Of a stretch of 19,893 nt of DNA, positions 8,465 to 16,542 are shown piece after piece. The notes under the pieces were generated by a model. It saw nothing but the letters and a program-made list of their open reading frames with translations. It was not told the origin of the DNA and ran no database searches. The stretch comes from Saprospiraceae bacterium. Lineage in GTDB: Bacteria; Bacteroidota; Bacteroidia; Chitinophagales; Saprospiraceae. The DNA is taken from positions 1 to 19,893 of the forward strand of contig JABDPK010000210.1 in the NCBI GenBank assembly GCA_013042795.1, written 5' to 3'. The first letter of the stretch is position 1. Each line of letters starts with the position of its first letter. A program made the translations under genes and the position numbers.

Positions 8465-8472
8465 CAAATTTA
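8465..8472 (-). promoter_or_regulatory. nusB: Candidate -7 element for nusB (TAAATTTG)
   Basis: The minus strand reads TAAATTTG, an exact TAnnTTTG match, 93 bp upstream of the nusB start. No clear TTG -33 box is present at 17-23 bp; the upstream sequence is all A/T. If real it gives nusB a leader of about 85-90 nt. Confidence 0.3.
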
Positions 8473-8512
8473 GTATTAATAATATTACTAATGTTTAAAT
8501 ATATGGTTTATT

Positions 8513-8531
8513 AACGTATAAAGAGTACGTT
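8513..8531. repeat. Perfect 6-bp inverted repeat after the Nudix gene
   Basis: AACGTA (8513-8518) and TACGTT (8526-8531) are exact reverse complements around a 7-nt spacer. The repeat starts 14 bp past the Nudix stop on the minus strand. Only A/T sequence without a true T-run follows on the minus strand, so it is at best a weak terminator; an operator or chance palindrome is equally possible. I see no gene in 8372-8545. Confidence 0.4.
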
Positions 8532-8545
8532 TTGTCATATCGAAT

Positions 8546-9202
8546 CTATGTTAAAGTCATGTTTTTATACTTCTTCTCATACTTCGTTTTGAATCGCTCA
8601 ATCAAGGCCCTGATACTCGGATAAATATCTTCTGTATTGGTTTCCAGGAAGTTAACAGGCATCCATCTGGCCTCAGTAATATTTTCTTCTTCCTGGGGTA
8701 TCAAGTCCTGATCCGGCGCTGTCATATAATACCAATGGGATATTTTCAACACACGCTTCCCCTTGGATGTCCTGTAGGTATGACGTGTACGACTAAACTT
8801 CTTATGCCTTTTAAGGTTGGATATTCCCGTTTCTTCTTCCACTTCTCTTGATGCGGCGTCTTTCTTTTTTTCTCCTTCATCAAGCTTGCCTTTTGGCAGA
8901 TCCAGCAATCCTAATCTTTTAATAACCAAAATCTCTTCTTTTTCATTTAAAACAATACCACCGGCTGCATGAACGATAACGAAAAGAGACTTAAAATCAT
9001 CTTTGAGTTTGTCGAGGTCCTGGTAATGAATAATAACTTCATCAAAGCGATCTGTTTTTTCCAGCATATCAATATATGCCAGCAACATTTTCTTGTTTCC
9101 GGAATATGGCGCAATGACCTGATTGATATCCTGAACTTTCGGTTTTAATTTTGCCGAGTCTGCCAGAAGTAAAACATTGTCATTTATGTATATTTTGTAC
9201 AT
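8546..9202 (-). CDS. Nudix hydrolase
   Basis: Nudix enzymes hydrolyse nucleoside diphosphates linked to another group, with Mg2+ or Mn2+. The Nudix box fits the consensus exactly at residues 105-127: Gly105, Glu111, then REVEEETGI (119-127). An N-terminal segment of about 70 residues (MYKIYINDNVLLLADSAKL...) precedes the catalytic domain and is typical of the Bacteroidota form found next to pyrE; its function is unknown to me. The C-terminus is Lys-rich. The substrate cannot be read from the sequence. The gene diverges from pyrE with only 20 bp between the two starts, so their promoters must overlap each other or the coding regions. A link to nucleotide clean-up near pyrimidine synthesis is inference from the neighbourhood. 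Confidence 0.9.
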   Translation of the reverse strand: MYKIYINDNVLLLADSAKLKPKVQDINQVIAPYSGNKKMLLAYIDMLEKTDRFDEVIIHYQDLDKLKDDFKSLFVIVHAAGGIVLNEKEEILVIKRLGLLDLPKGKLDEGEKKKDAASREVEEETGISNLKRHKKFSRTRHTYRTSKGKRVLKISHWYYMTAPDQDLIPQEEENITEARWMPVNFLETNTEDIYPSIRALIERFKTKYEKKYKNMTLT

Positions 9203-9222
9203 TTGAAATCTTAATTAATTAG

Positions 9223-9873
9223 ATGAGTACGATTGCATCCCAGTCGGCACAATTGCTTCTGGAAATAAAGGCGATAAGATTAAATCCAGGAAATCCATTC
9301 ACTTGGGCTTCAGGATTACGATCTCCGATCTATTGCGACAACCGCATATTGCTTTCATATCCTAAAATTAGAGATTTTATCAAGAAGGCATTAGCAGATA
9401 AAACAAAAGCTTTTCGGGAATTTGATGTTATTGCAGGTGTAGCCACTGCAGGTATTGCACATGGCGCCTTATTGGCAGATGCACTTGAGAAGCCTTTTGT
9501 ATATGTCCGATCAAAAGCCAAAGCACATGGACGCCAGAATATGATTGAAGGAGAATTACAGGAAGGTGCCCGGGTTCTGGTCGTTGAAGACCTGATATCA
9601 ACAGGAATGAGCAGTCTGGCAGCTTGTGATGCATTACAGGAGGCTGGTGCTGATATTGTTGGGGTACTCGCCATATTTACATATGGTTTTGATATTTCAA
9701 AGCAACGTTTTTCAGACAGGAAAATACCCCTGGATACCTTGACCAATTACAGGAACCTGATTTATGAAGCGTTAGAAAAGAATTATATCAGCGAGAAAGA
9801 AAAATATATCTTGCAGGATTGGAATAAGGATCCCAAAAAATGGGATGAAGAATACAAACTAAAAATCGATTAG
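9223..9873 (+). CDS. pyrE: Orotate phosphoribosyltransferase
   Basis: PyrE makes orotidine 5'-phosphate from orotate and PRPP, the fifth step of de novo UMP synthesis. The PRPP-binding signature is VLVVEDLISTGMSS (118-131). The catalytic flexible loop with lysines is VRSKAKAHGRQNMIEGEL (95-112). An N-terminal region with FTWASGLRSPIYCDNR matches the family substrate pocket, and the 216-residue length is normal. The ATG lies 20 bp from the divergent Nudix gene. The stop TAG touches a possible GTG start of the M42 peptidase gene, so pyrE heads a plus-strand run of three genes. Confidence 0.96.
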   Translation: MSTIASQSAQLLLEIKAIRLNPGNPFTWASGLRSPIYCDNRILLSYPKIRDFIKKALADKTKAFREFDVIAGVATAGIAHGALLADALEKPFVYVRSKAKAHGRQNMIEGELQEGARVLVVEDLISTGMSSLAACDALQEAGADIVGVLAIFTYGFDISKQRFSDRKIPLDTLTNYRNLIYEALEKNYISEKEKYILQDWNKDPKKWDEEYKLKID

Positions 9874-9878
9874 TGCAT

Positions 9879-10958
9879 ATGAAGGTCATAACCAAAGCAT
9901 CAGAAAAATTTTTATACAGTTATTTAAACGCTACCTCTCCAACAGGATTTGAGGCAGAGGGTCAGAAAGTTTGGCTTGACTATATCAAAAAGTTTGTTGA
10001 CGAAACTGAACTTGACACTTATGGGACAGCTTATGGGATCATCAATCCCGGTCAGGATTATAAAGTGGTCATTGAAGCCCATGCTGATGAGATTTCCTGG
10101 TTTGTTAATTATATTTCCAAAGAAGGGTATATCAATGTTATCAGGAATGGTGGTTCCGATCATGTGATAGCACCTTCGATGCGAGTAAATATTCATACTG
10201 AAAACGGACCTGTCAAGGGTGTATTCGGGTGGCCGGCCATTCATGTTAGGCGCGGAAAAGATGCGAACCTTGCTCCATCATTAAAAAATATATTTATTGA
10301 TGTAGGTGCCAAGAATAAAGAAGAAGTGGACAAACTCGGAATACATGTAGGCTGTGTTGTAACTTTTGAAGCGGAACTGGACAAACTAAATGGCAATTAT
10401 TATTTTGGGAAAGCTCTGGATAATAAGATGGGAGGATTCTGTATTGCAGAAGTTGACAGGCTCCTTCATAAAAACAAAAAGCAACTTCCATACAGCCTTT
10501 ACATTGTCAATGCTGTACAGGAAGAGATCGGCTTGAGAGGCGCTGAAATGATCGCCCACAGAATCAAACCGGATGTAGCTATAGTTACGGATGTGACGCA
10601 TGATACATCTTCACCACTGATGAAAGCCAAAGAACAGGGTGATATGAAATCAGGTGAAGGTCCGGTGCTGACTTACGCACCTGCAGTACATAATAAGTTG
10701 CTGAAGTTAATCATTGAAACCGCAGATAAAAACAAGATACCGTTTCAGCGATCGGCTTCTTCACGGTCGACAGGTACGGATACCGATGCATTTGCTTATT
10801 CCAACCAGGGTGTACCTTCAGCGTTAATTTCACTGCCTTTAAAATATATGCATACGACTGTCGAGATGGCACATCAGGAAGACATTGAAAGCGTAACGAA
10901 CCTGATCTATCAATCTTTACTTGCCATAGAAAAGAACCATAATTTCAAATACTTTTAG
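9879..10958 (+). CDS. M42 family metallopeptidase (glutamyl aminopeptidase-like)
   Basis: This is a cytoplasmic di-metal aminopeptidase of family M42, which form large tetrahedral complexes that trim peptides. Counting from the ATG at 9879 (359 residues), the full set of metal and catalytic residues is visible: His68 and Asp70 (EAHADEI), Asp181 (GKALDNKMGG), the catalytic Glu215 and ligand Glu216 (VQEEIGLRGAE), Asp238 (IVTDVTHD) and His325 (KYMHTTVEM). A GTG at 9873, overlapping the pyrE stop, would add two residues (Met-His); I prefer the ATG. The gene is very likely cotranscribed with pyrE and followed 3 bp later by the UbiA-like gene. Exact peptide preference cannot be told from sequence. 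Confidence 0.92.
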   Translation: MKVITKASEKFLYSYLNATSPTGFEAEGQKVWLDYIKKFVDETELDTYGTAYGIINPGQDYKVVIEAHADEISWFVNYISKEGYINVIRNGGSDHVIAPSMRVNIHTENGPVKGVFGWPAIHVRRGKDANLAPSLKNIFIDVGAKNKEEVDKLGIHVGCVVTFEAELDKLNGNYYFGKALDNKMGGFCIAEVDRLLHKNKKQLPYSLYIVNAVQEEIGLRGAEMIAHRIKPDVAIVTDVTHDTSSPLMKAKEQGDMKSGEGPVLTYAPAVHNKLLKLIIETADKNKIPFQRSASSRSTGTDTDAFAYSNQGVPSALISLPLKYMHTTVEMAHQEDIESVTNLIYQSLLAIEKNHNFKYF

Positions 10959-10961
10959 AAT

Positions 10962-11819
10962 GTGAAAGCATTCTTCAAGTCTTTTCTTGACCTTTTTATT
11001 TACAGTAGTTTCCTGATTGCACTCGGTGTGACATTGTTTACGCTGGAAAGTTATATCATATCCGGGGAAGAGATCAATACTGTTTATTTACAGCTGATTT
11101 TCTGGTCAACTATATTGATTTATTCACTCCATCGAATCATTGGTGTAAATCATATTAAGGAAGACAAATTTGCGGGAAGATTTATCCTGATCAGATCAAT
11201 GACCAGCTTACTCAAAGTCATTGCTTTCATTTCAATTATTTGTCTGATTTATGTAAGCTCCAGGCTATCACGCGAACTGATCTATATCATAATTCCAGCA
11301 GGCTTTTTGTCTTTATTGTACGTTCTTCCTGTATTCGGATCCAGGCGAATGCGGGATATTCATTTTATTAAAATCTTTCTGATCGCTTTAGTATGGGCTT
11401 ATTGTTGTGGAATTATACCAGTGATGGACACCCATGGCAATTCACTTTCACCAATTGGTTATCTTTTGTTCCTGGAAAAATTCATTTTCATCCTGGCAAT
11501 AACCCTACCCTTTGACGTCAGAGATCTCGATATAGATAAATATGAAAATGTGAAAACATTAGCAAGTCTGCTTGGTATCAACAAGACATATTTATTGAGC
11601 AATATCCTTTTATGTGTTGGAATGATCATCCTGGTATATATTCTGAACCTGGCGGGTCTGGGCATCCTGGCTATCACTGGAGCTGTAATCAGCTATGGCC
11701 TGACCTTTTGGGCAGTATATCTGAGCAGAAATAAGCAATCAGATTATTATTTCTCGGGTCTTCTGGACGCGATGATCATTTTACGTTCAGCGATCATTAT
11801 TCTATTCTGCTTCCTCTAA
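10962..11819 (+). CDS. UbiA-like membrane prenyltransferase family protein (GTG start)
   Basis: This 285-residue integral membrane protein has about 8-9 hydrophobic helices and no signal peptide. The second Asp-rich motif of UbiA-type prenyltransferases is recognisable as FDVRDLDIDKYENVKTLASL (184-203), with Asp185, Asp188, Asp190 and Asp192. The first motif (NDxxDxxxD) is not: the matching place, around residues 54-68, reads YSLHRIIGVNHIKED with few acids. It may therefore be an altered or non-catalytic UbiA relative, or use another substrate; similar UbiA-like proteins without a clean first motif occur in Bacteroidota. The start is GTG, since the nearby ATG (10960) is out of frame and runs straight into TGA. 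It lies 3 bp after the M42 gene. Its 3' end overlaps the convergent trmD by 18 bp. Confidence 0.65.
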   Translation: MKAFFKSFLDLFIYSSFLIALGVTLFTLESYIISGEEINTVYLQLIFWSTILIYSLHRIIGVNHIKEDKFAGRFILIRSMTSLLKVIAFISIICLIYVSSRLSRELIYIIIPAGFLSLLYVLPVFGSRRMRDIHFIKIFLIALVWAYCCGIIPVMDTHGNSLSPIGYLLFLEKFIFILAITLPFDVRDLDIDKYENVKTLASLLGINKTYLLSNILLCVGMIILVYILNLAGLGILAITGAVISYGLTFWAVYLSRNKQSDYYFSGLLDAMIILRSAIIILFCFL

Positions 11820-12485
11820 CAAGTCAGGCCTTTGAGACCTGGTTTTTTCAATCGATTTTTCCAAACGCCATTCATCGATCTTTTTATCATCGCCTGACAA
11901 AAGTATATCCGGCACTTGATGTCCTTTATATTCTGAAGGTCTTGTATATACCGGGGGAGCGAGCAAATTGTCCTGGAAGCTGTCCGTCAAAGCCGAAGTC
12001 CCATCATTGAGTACGCCTGGTATCAGTCGTGCCACAGAATCTACAAGCACGGCGGCAGGTAACTCGCCGCCGGATAAGACATAATCACCAATGGATAATT
12101 CCATGGTGATATGCATATCCCTTATTCTCTGATCTATGCCTTTGTAATGACCAAGAATGATCATTATCCGTTTGCCAAGCGATAATTTATTAGCTATTCC
12201 CTGAGTATATTGAATTCCATCGGGGGTTAAAAATATGATCTCGTCGTAGCTGAATTGTGACTTAAGGTTTGATATACAAGTGTCCAGTGGCTCGACCATC
12301 ATCACCATGCCGGCTCCGCCACCATATTGATAGTCATCAATTTGCTGATGCTTTCCCAGGCCATAAGTTCGCAAATCAATAATATTAATATCGATCAACT
12401 CTCTGTCCCTGGCCCTTTTGAGGATCGAATGTTCAAAAGGACTCCTGAGGAGGTCCGGAACAGCAGATATGATATCAAATATCAA
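11802..12485 (-). CDS. trmD: tRNA (guanine(37)-N1)-methyltransferase
   Basis: TrmD methylates N1 of G37 next to the anticodon, using S-adenosylmethionine, and so prevents +1 frameshifting. The 227-residue protein has the deep trefoil-knot SAM site: a QYGGGAGMVM segment (residues ~53-62), then LGHYKGIDQRI, then SIGDYVLSGGELPAAVLVDS. The N-terminus MIFDIISAVPDLLRSPFEHS is family-typical and fixes the ATG. It is the last gene of the dipeptidase-FKBP-trmD run, 9 bp after the FKBP gene. Its final 18 bp overlap the end of the convergent UbiA-like gene, and a likely terminator for that gene lies within trmD codons. The usual rimM and rplS/rpsP partners are absent here. Confidence 0.95.
   Translation of the reverse strand: MIFDIISAVPDLLRSPFEHSILKRARDRELIDINIIDLRTYGLGKHQQIDDYQYGGGAGMVMMVEPLDTCISNLKSQFSYDEIIFLTPDGIQYTQGIANKLSLGKRIMIILGHYKGIDQRIRDMHITMELSIGDYVLSGGELPAAVLVDSVARLIPGVLNDGTSALTDSFQDNLLAPPVYTRPSEYKGHQVPDILLSGDDKKIDEWRLEKSIEKTRSQRPDLLEEAE
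11823..11848 (+). terminator. Likely intrinsic terminator of the pyrE-M42-UbiA run, inside trmD
   Basis: On the plus strand, GTCAGG (11823-11828) pairs with CCTGGT (11838-11843), four Watson-Crick plus two G-U pairs, around a 9-nt loop. A run of six T follows directly (11843-11848). It begins 4 bp after the UbiA-like stop, which is the right place to end that transcript. The stem is short, so efficiency is uncertain. Confidence 0.45.
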
Positions 12486-12494
12486 AACAGACTT

Positions 12495-13139
12495 TTATTC
12501 AATACCTAACAGCTCCACATCAAAAATCAAAGTAGAATAAGGCTTGATCACCGGTCCTGCTGCTCTTTCACCATAAGCCAGATCATAAGGAATAAAGAAT
12601 CTGAATTTATCACCAACTTTCATCAATTGAAGACCTTCCTGCCATCCTTGGATGACACCATTCAATGGAAATGAAATAGGCTCTTGTCTTTCTACTGAAG
12701 AATCGAAAACTGTTCCATCGATGAGCGTGCCATGATAATGCACTTTTACCTTATCATACGGACCTGGAGTTGCCCCTGAGGCAGTATTATTCAAAACTTC
12801 ATATTGCAATCCTGAATCAGTTGTCGTGACTTCAGGCCTCTTGCCGTTGGATTCAAGGAACACCATACCTTCTCTCTTGGTCGCAAGATCTGCAATATTC
12901 TTTGTTTCTTCAATCAGGCTTTTAAACCTGTTATTTGCTTCATCTAGACTTACTGCCAGCTGCCTGTCAGCAAAGACATCTGCGATCGCCTGATTAAAAG
13001 AACTTTGATCAATTTCGCTGATGCCCTGGGCCTTCAGATTCTTGGCAATGATCATACCCACACTGTAACTAGTTGTATCCATTTGTGCATTTAAGTGAAC
13101 TGTAATAAATAATATGACTAAACTAAGGACGCTTTTCAT
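12495..13139 (-). CDS. Exported FKBP-type peptidyl-prolyl cis-trans isomerase
   Basis: This is a Mip/FkpA-like folding helper for periplasmic or outer-membrane proteins. A signal peptide (MKSVLSLVILFITVHLNAQ) is followed by an FKBP N-terminal dimerisation region (residues ~22-110, helical, with YSVGMIIAKNLKAQG). The FKBP catalytic domain (~118-214) has YDKVKVHYHGTLIDGTVFDS, VIQGWQEGLQLMKVGD, and IPYDLAYGERAAG, the residues that line the proline pocket. The ending TLIFDVELLGIE is family-typical. It lies 5 bp after the M20 dipeptidase gene and 9 bp before trmD, so the three are cotranscribed. No Cys follows the signal peptide, so it is probably soluble in the periplasm rather than a lipoprotein. 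Confidence 0.93.
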   Translation of the reverse strand: MKSVLSLVILFITVHLNAQMDTTSYSVGMIIAKNLKAQGISEIDQSSFNQAIADVFADRQLAVSLDEANNRFKSLIEETKNIADLATKREGMVFLESNGKRPEVTTTDSGLQYEVLNNTASGATPGPYDKVKVHYHGTLIDGTVFDSSVERQEPISFPLNGVIQGWQEGLQLMKVGDKFRFFIPYDLAYGERAAGPVIKPYSTLIFDVELLGIE

Positions 13140-13144
13140 CTTAA

Positions 13145-14533
13145 TTAATTTGATAATTCTGAATAATACTTATAAAATAAAGGTATTGTTTCTATGCCTT
13201 TGTAATAGTTAAAAATTCCATAATGCTCATTTGGTGAGTGGATGGAATCTGAATCAAGACCAAATCCCATTAATACAGACTTCACACCAAATACCTCTTC
13301 AAACATCGCAACAATTGGAATACTTCCCCCACTTCTCAAAGGAATAGGTGTCTTGCCAAATGTAGCTTCCATCGCTTTATGAGCTGCTTTATATTCCACT
13401 GTATCTGTAGGTGTTACTGCTGGAAAGCCTCCATGATGCGGACGTACTTCTACCCTGACCCCACTGGGTGCTATAGATTTGAAGTGATTGGAAAATAATT
13501 CTGTGATTTCATCCGGATGCTGATCAGGAACAAGTCTCATACTGATCTTCGCAAAAGCTTTTGAAGGTAGTACGGTTTTGGCGCCTTCTCCGATATATCC
13601 ACCCCAGATTCCGTTAACATCCATTGTTGGTCTGGTCGATGTCCTCTCGAGTGTTGTATATCCTTCTTCTCCCATAATATCATCTATATCCAAATCCTTT
13701 TTATAGGCTTCAAGATTAAACGGTGCTTTATTCATTTCTGCTCTTTCTTCATCCGAAAGGTCAATCACCTTATCATAGAATCCCGGAATGGTAATTCTGC
13801 CTTTATCGTCCATCATGGAGGCAATCATCTTGCTTAACACATTGATCGGATTAGCAACCGCACCACCATATACACCTGAATGAAGGTCCTTATTTGCTCC
13901 TGTAACTTCAACTTCCACATAGGACAAACCCCTCAATCCGACAGTAATACTTGGAATATCGTTGGCAATAATGGATGTATCAGATAGAAGTACTACATCA
14001 GACTTCAGTAATTCAACATTTTCACGACAAAATTTTTCCAGGTTATCTGATCCGACTTCTTCTTCTCCTTCAATCATAAATTTAATATTACAATTAAGGG
14101 CATTATTCCTGTTCATAGCTTCAAAAGCCTTGACGTGCATATATAATTGGCCTTTATCATCACATGATCCCCTGGCAAAGATCGCACCTTGTGGATGCAG
14201 CCTGGTTTCCTTGATTACAGGTTCGAAAGGGCCACTCTCCCATAAATCCAATGGATCAGGTGGCTGGACATCATAGTGTCCATAAACCAGAACTGTTGGC
14301 AATGAAGGATCAATCAGTTTTTCCCCGTAAACAATCGGATGGCCTGCGGTATCCACAACCCTGGTATTATCCAATCCTGCATTTTCCATCTTGGCTTTCA
14401 GCCATTCTGCAGCTTTTCTAACATCTCCAGCATAGGCAGGATCTGCACTGACTGAAGGAATTCTTAAAAAGTCCATTAATTCTTCGAGAAAACGGTCTTT
14501 ATTTTTGTTGATATATTCGTGTATAGCTGTCAT
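13145..14533 (-). CDS. M20 family dipeptidase
   Basis: This is a 462-residue zinc dipeptidase or carboxypeptidase of family M20 (carnosinase/CNDP-like), probably cytoplasmic because no signal peptide is seen. The di-metal site is complete: His86 and Asp88 (YGHYDVQPPDP), the bridging Asp125 (ARGSCDDKGQL), the catalytic Glu158 and ligand Glu159 (EGEEEVGS), Asp185 (LLSDTSI) and His432 (IHSPNEHYG). The lid/dimerisation domain contains DLHSGVYGGAVANP. Length and order match the family. The ATG start is preceded by a strong Bacteroidota-type promoter, and the gene heads the dipeptidase-FKBP-trmD run. The exact dipeptide substrate cannot be assigned. Confidence 0.93.
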   Translation of the reverse strand: MTAIHEYINKNKDRFLEELMDFLRIPSVSADPAYAGDVRKAAEWLKAKMENAGLDNTRVVDTAGHPIVYGEKLIDPSLPTVLVYGHYDVQPPDPLDLWESGPFEPVIKETRLHPQGAIFARGSCDDKGQLYMHVKAFEAMNRNNALNCNIKFMIEGEEEVGSDNLEKFCRENVELLKSDVVLLSDTSIIANDIPSITVGLRGLSYVEVEVTGANKDLHSGVYGGAVANPINVLSKMIASMMDDKGRITIPGFYDKVIDLSDEERAEMNKAPFNLEAYKKDLDIDDIMGEEGYTTLERTSTRPTMDVNGIWGGYIGEGAKTVLPSKAFAKISMRLVPDQHPDEITELFSNHFKSIAPSGVRVEVRPHHGGFPAVTPTDTVEYKAAHKAMEATFGKTPIPLRSGGSIPIVAMFEEVFGVKSVLMGFGLDSDSIHSPNEHYGIFNYYKGIETIPLFYKYYSELSN

Positions 14534-14550
14534 TTATTTAATTTGAATTG

Positions 14551-14579
14551 CAAATGTAATGGTCTTATGTATAAGTCAA
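14551..14579 (-). promoter_or_regulatory. Promoter for the dipeptidase-FKBP-trmD operon
   Basis: On the minus strand a TTG -33 box (14579-14577, in the context TGTTGAC) is followed after exactly 18 bp by TACATTTG (14558-14551), an exact match to the Bacteroidota -7 consensus TAnnTTTG. Transcription would begin about 11 nt before the dipeptidase ATG. This is the best promoter match in the window. The 112-bp gap also separates the divergent AraC-type gene, for which I see no exact -7 match. Confidence 0.6.
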
Positions 14580-14645
14580 CAGTCTATAGTGAAATTTGAT
14601 CGTTCTTTTTATCGTTTATTTGAAACAAATGAATGAATTAACTCT

Positions 14646-15767
14646 ATGATCTACCTCTTTTTCATTAGTACCTGTTTTTCTGTGTTGTTTTTCCTCCTGT
14701 TGATGGCAAAAAAAGATAAAAGGACAGATCATTTTTTTCTAGCTCTTATTTTTCTGTTTATTTCGATTAATAGTTTATACATCAGTTTTTTCTACACTTC
14801 GGAAGAACTGTTCTATACCCCACTATTCTCTGAATTCAATTATGCTATTCCATTGTTATATGGACCTTTGCTATGGTTCTATGCAAAATCGATTACAAAT
14901 AAAGATTACAAACTACGATTACGACAAAGCTGGCACTTTCTTCCTTTTGTTGTTTTTCTATTCATACTGGTACTTCCATTATGGACCGATTACACATTAC
15001 TGGATAGTAAACACCTTGGATACCCCTTAATCAAACTGGTCATAACACCGGCGTATCTCATAAGTGTGTTGATGATCCTAAGAAACTACAGGTTAAAGTT
15101 GAAGACTTTGCTCAGCTACGAATACAGGATGAATCATATGTGGCTGAGCTGGGTGACAGCAGGCGCAATTATACTTTGGGCCATTGCTTCTGCCGGTTTT
15201 GTATATAACGAAATGAATGAAGTCCACAAGACCTTGCTTTATGACTTTTATGTGTTGTCTTTCCTAGGTGTATTCCTTTTTGCACTGGCTTTTGTTGCAT
15301 TCAACAAAACGGACATCATGTACAATCTGAATTTTGAAAAGCTGCCTGAAGACCTTACTGAAGAAAATAATGAATCAGATAGAACGCGTCCCGAAGAATA
15401 TGGAAACAATAAACAATACGAGGCTATCATTTTGCAGTTGAATGATTTCATCAAAAAAGAAAAGCCATACCTTGATCCCTTGCTCAGTATATCCAGTCTG
15501 GCAGAAAAAAGTGGTATTCCTCAATACAAAATATCCGTTGTGCTCAATAAAGTCCTGAAGCAGCGATTTTATGACTATATCAATTCTTACAGGGTTGAAC
15601 TTGTCAAGGAGAGGCTAAAAAAAGGTGATACAGAACAGTTCAGCATACTTGGGATTGCCCTTGACAGTGGCTTTAACTCCAAGGCATCATTTAACCGGGT
15701 ATTTAAAAAGAAAGCAGGTATGACGCCTTCACAATACCTCAAGTCTATACCGGGTAACTCTAATTAG
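14646..15767 (+). CDS. Membrane-bound AraC-family transcriptional regulator
   Basis: This 373-residue protein joins a membrane sensor-like half to a DNA-binding domain, an arrangement common in Bacteroidota. Residues 1-220 hold seven hydrophobic helices, for example YLFFISTCFSVLFFLLL at the start and FYVLSFLGVFLFALAFVAF at the end. A charged linker (~225-262) follows. The C-terminal AraC/XylS domain (~265-370) has the two helix-turn-helix units: ISSLAEKSGIPQYKISVVLN and, later, SILGIALDSGFNSKASFNRV, then the family signature KKAGMTPSQYL. The signal sensed is unknown. It stands alone, divergent from the dipeptidase operon. Its last 8 bp overlap the end of the convergent cdaA. Regulation of a neighbour or of itself is possible but not shown by the sequence. 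Confidence 0.88.
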   Translation: MIYLFFISTCFSVLFFLLLMAKKDKRTDHFFLALIFLFISINSLYISFFYTSEELFYTPLFSEFNYAIPLLYGPLLWFYAKSITNKDYKLRLRQSWHFLPFVVFLFILVLPLWTDYTLLDSKHLGYPLIKLVITPAYLISVLMILRNYRLKLKTLLSYEYRMNHMWLSWVTAGAIILWAIASAGFVYNEMNEVHKTLLYDFYVLSFLGVFLFALAFVAFNKTDIMYNLNFEKLPEDLTEENNESDRTRPEEYGNNKQYEAIILQLNDFIKKEKPYLDPLLSISSLAEKSGIPQYKISVVLNKVLKQRFYDYINSYRVELVKERLKKGDTEQFSILGIALDSGFNSKASFNRVFKKKAGMTPSQYLKSIPGNSN

Positions 15768-16542
15768 GAGTAATAGAATAAAAGTTTTCCAGTTTCATTC
15801 TCAATTCTGAAAAAGTCACATTGTGAAAGAGTTTTCCTTCAAAAGCATATGATATAGAGCCGTTTTGTTCGGAAATTACTAGTGATAATCCATCTCCGGT
15901 TTCCGAGGCACCAAGGGCAGCTCTATGTCTAAGCCCCAACTCGGGAGGAAGAATATTTGATTCGGACAAAGGTAATATACAACTTGCCGCCCTGACCCTG
16001 TCTTCAAATACGACTACGGCTCCATCATGGAGTGGTGCATTCTTGTAAAAGATTGTTTCCAGTAATTTCCTTGACAACTTAGCATCGATCAGTGTACCTG
16101 ACTTTAAAAGTGCAGGCCGTTCTGACTTACTAAAATAGATGAGCACCCCTGTATTGGTTTTACTTAATTGTTTGGCTGCCTGAATAATCTCATCTGCCAT
16201 TGCCACGGATTGGGAACTATTATCCAATCCTGCCTGCTTGAAAAATTTATCCAGAAACCTGAATCTTCCCTTTAAGGTATTATCACCAATCATGAGCAGT
16301 ACACGCCTTATTTCAGGCTGAAATATTACGATCAGGGCAATCATTCCAATACCTGCAATACTTCCCAGCATCAATGTCAGGATTCTCATCTTCAACTGAG
16401 TAACAATAGTAAGCAACAAGAGAAAAAGAACGATTCCAATAAATATATTGACTGCAACAGTTCCTTTAACATACTTATAGATGAAGTATACCAGGTAAAG
16501 GGCTATTAAAAAGTCAAGGATGTCAAGTATCCTGATATCCAA
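15760..16542 (-). CDS. cdaA: Diadenylate cyclase CdaA (c-di-AMP synthase), start uncertain
   Basis: CdaA joins two ATP molecules into c-di-AMP, a second messenger for turgor, potassium and cell-wall control, at the inner membrane. Counting from the TTG at 16540-16542, three hydrophobic helices span residues ~8-75, ending in the family segment IVIFQPEIRRVLLMIG. The cyclase (DisA_N) domain has the catalytic motifs DGA (173-175, in LHDGAVVVFEDRV) and RHR (205-207, in ELGLRHRAALG), so it should be active. No ATG or GTG exists between the upstream in-frame stop and this TTG. The in-frame codons before it read A-V-L-F-E-I-G-G-L, which resembles the N-terminus of related proteins, so translation may really begin at an ATC (16567-16569), giving 269 residues. 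It lies downstream of the prolyl oligopeptidase gene and has its own candidate promoter. Its 3' end overlaps the AraC gene by 8 bp. Confidence 0.93.
   Translation of the reverse strand: MDIRILDILDFLIALYLVYFIYKYVKGTVAVNIFIGIVLFLLLLTIVTQLKMRILTLMLGSIAGIGMIALIVIFQPEIRRVLLMIGDNTLKGRFRFLDKFFKQAGLDNSSQSVAMADEIIQAAKQLSKTNTGVLIYFSKSERPALLKSGTLIDAKLSRKLLETIFYKNAPLHDGAVVVFEDRVRAASCILPLSESNILPPELGLRHRAALGASETGDGLSLVISEQNGSISYAFEGKLFHNVTFSELRMKLENFYSITPN

Noticed and set aside
9189..9197. TATATTTTG upstream of pyrE as a -7 box
   Set aside because: It is one base off the TAnnTTTG spacing and has no -33 box at a fitting distance; a similar string precedes the secreted-protein gene, but AT-rich DNA makes this likely by chance.
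9330..9746. 138-codon minus-strand open frame inside pyrE
   Set aside because: pyrE on the plus strand has full family motifs; the reverse frame resembles nothing and is a codon-bias shadow.
13962..14276. 104-codon plus-strand open frame inside the dipeptidase gene
   Set aside because: It is antisense to the M20 catalytic region, whose motifs are intact.
14534..14645. AraC operator sites in the divergent gap
   Set aside because: I could find no convincing direct or inverted repeat here beyond AT-rich sequence.
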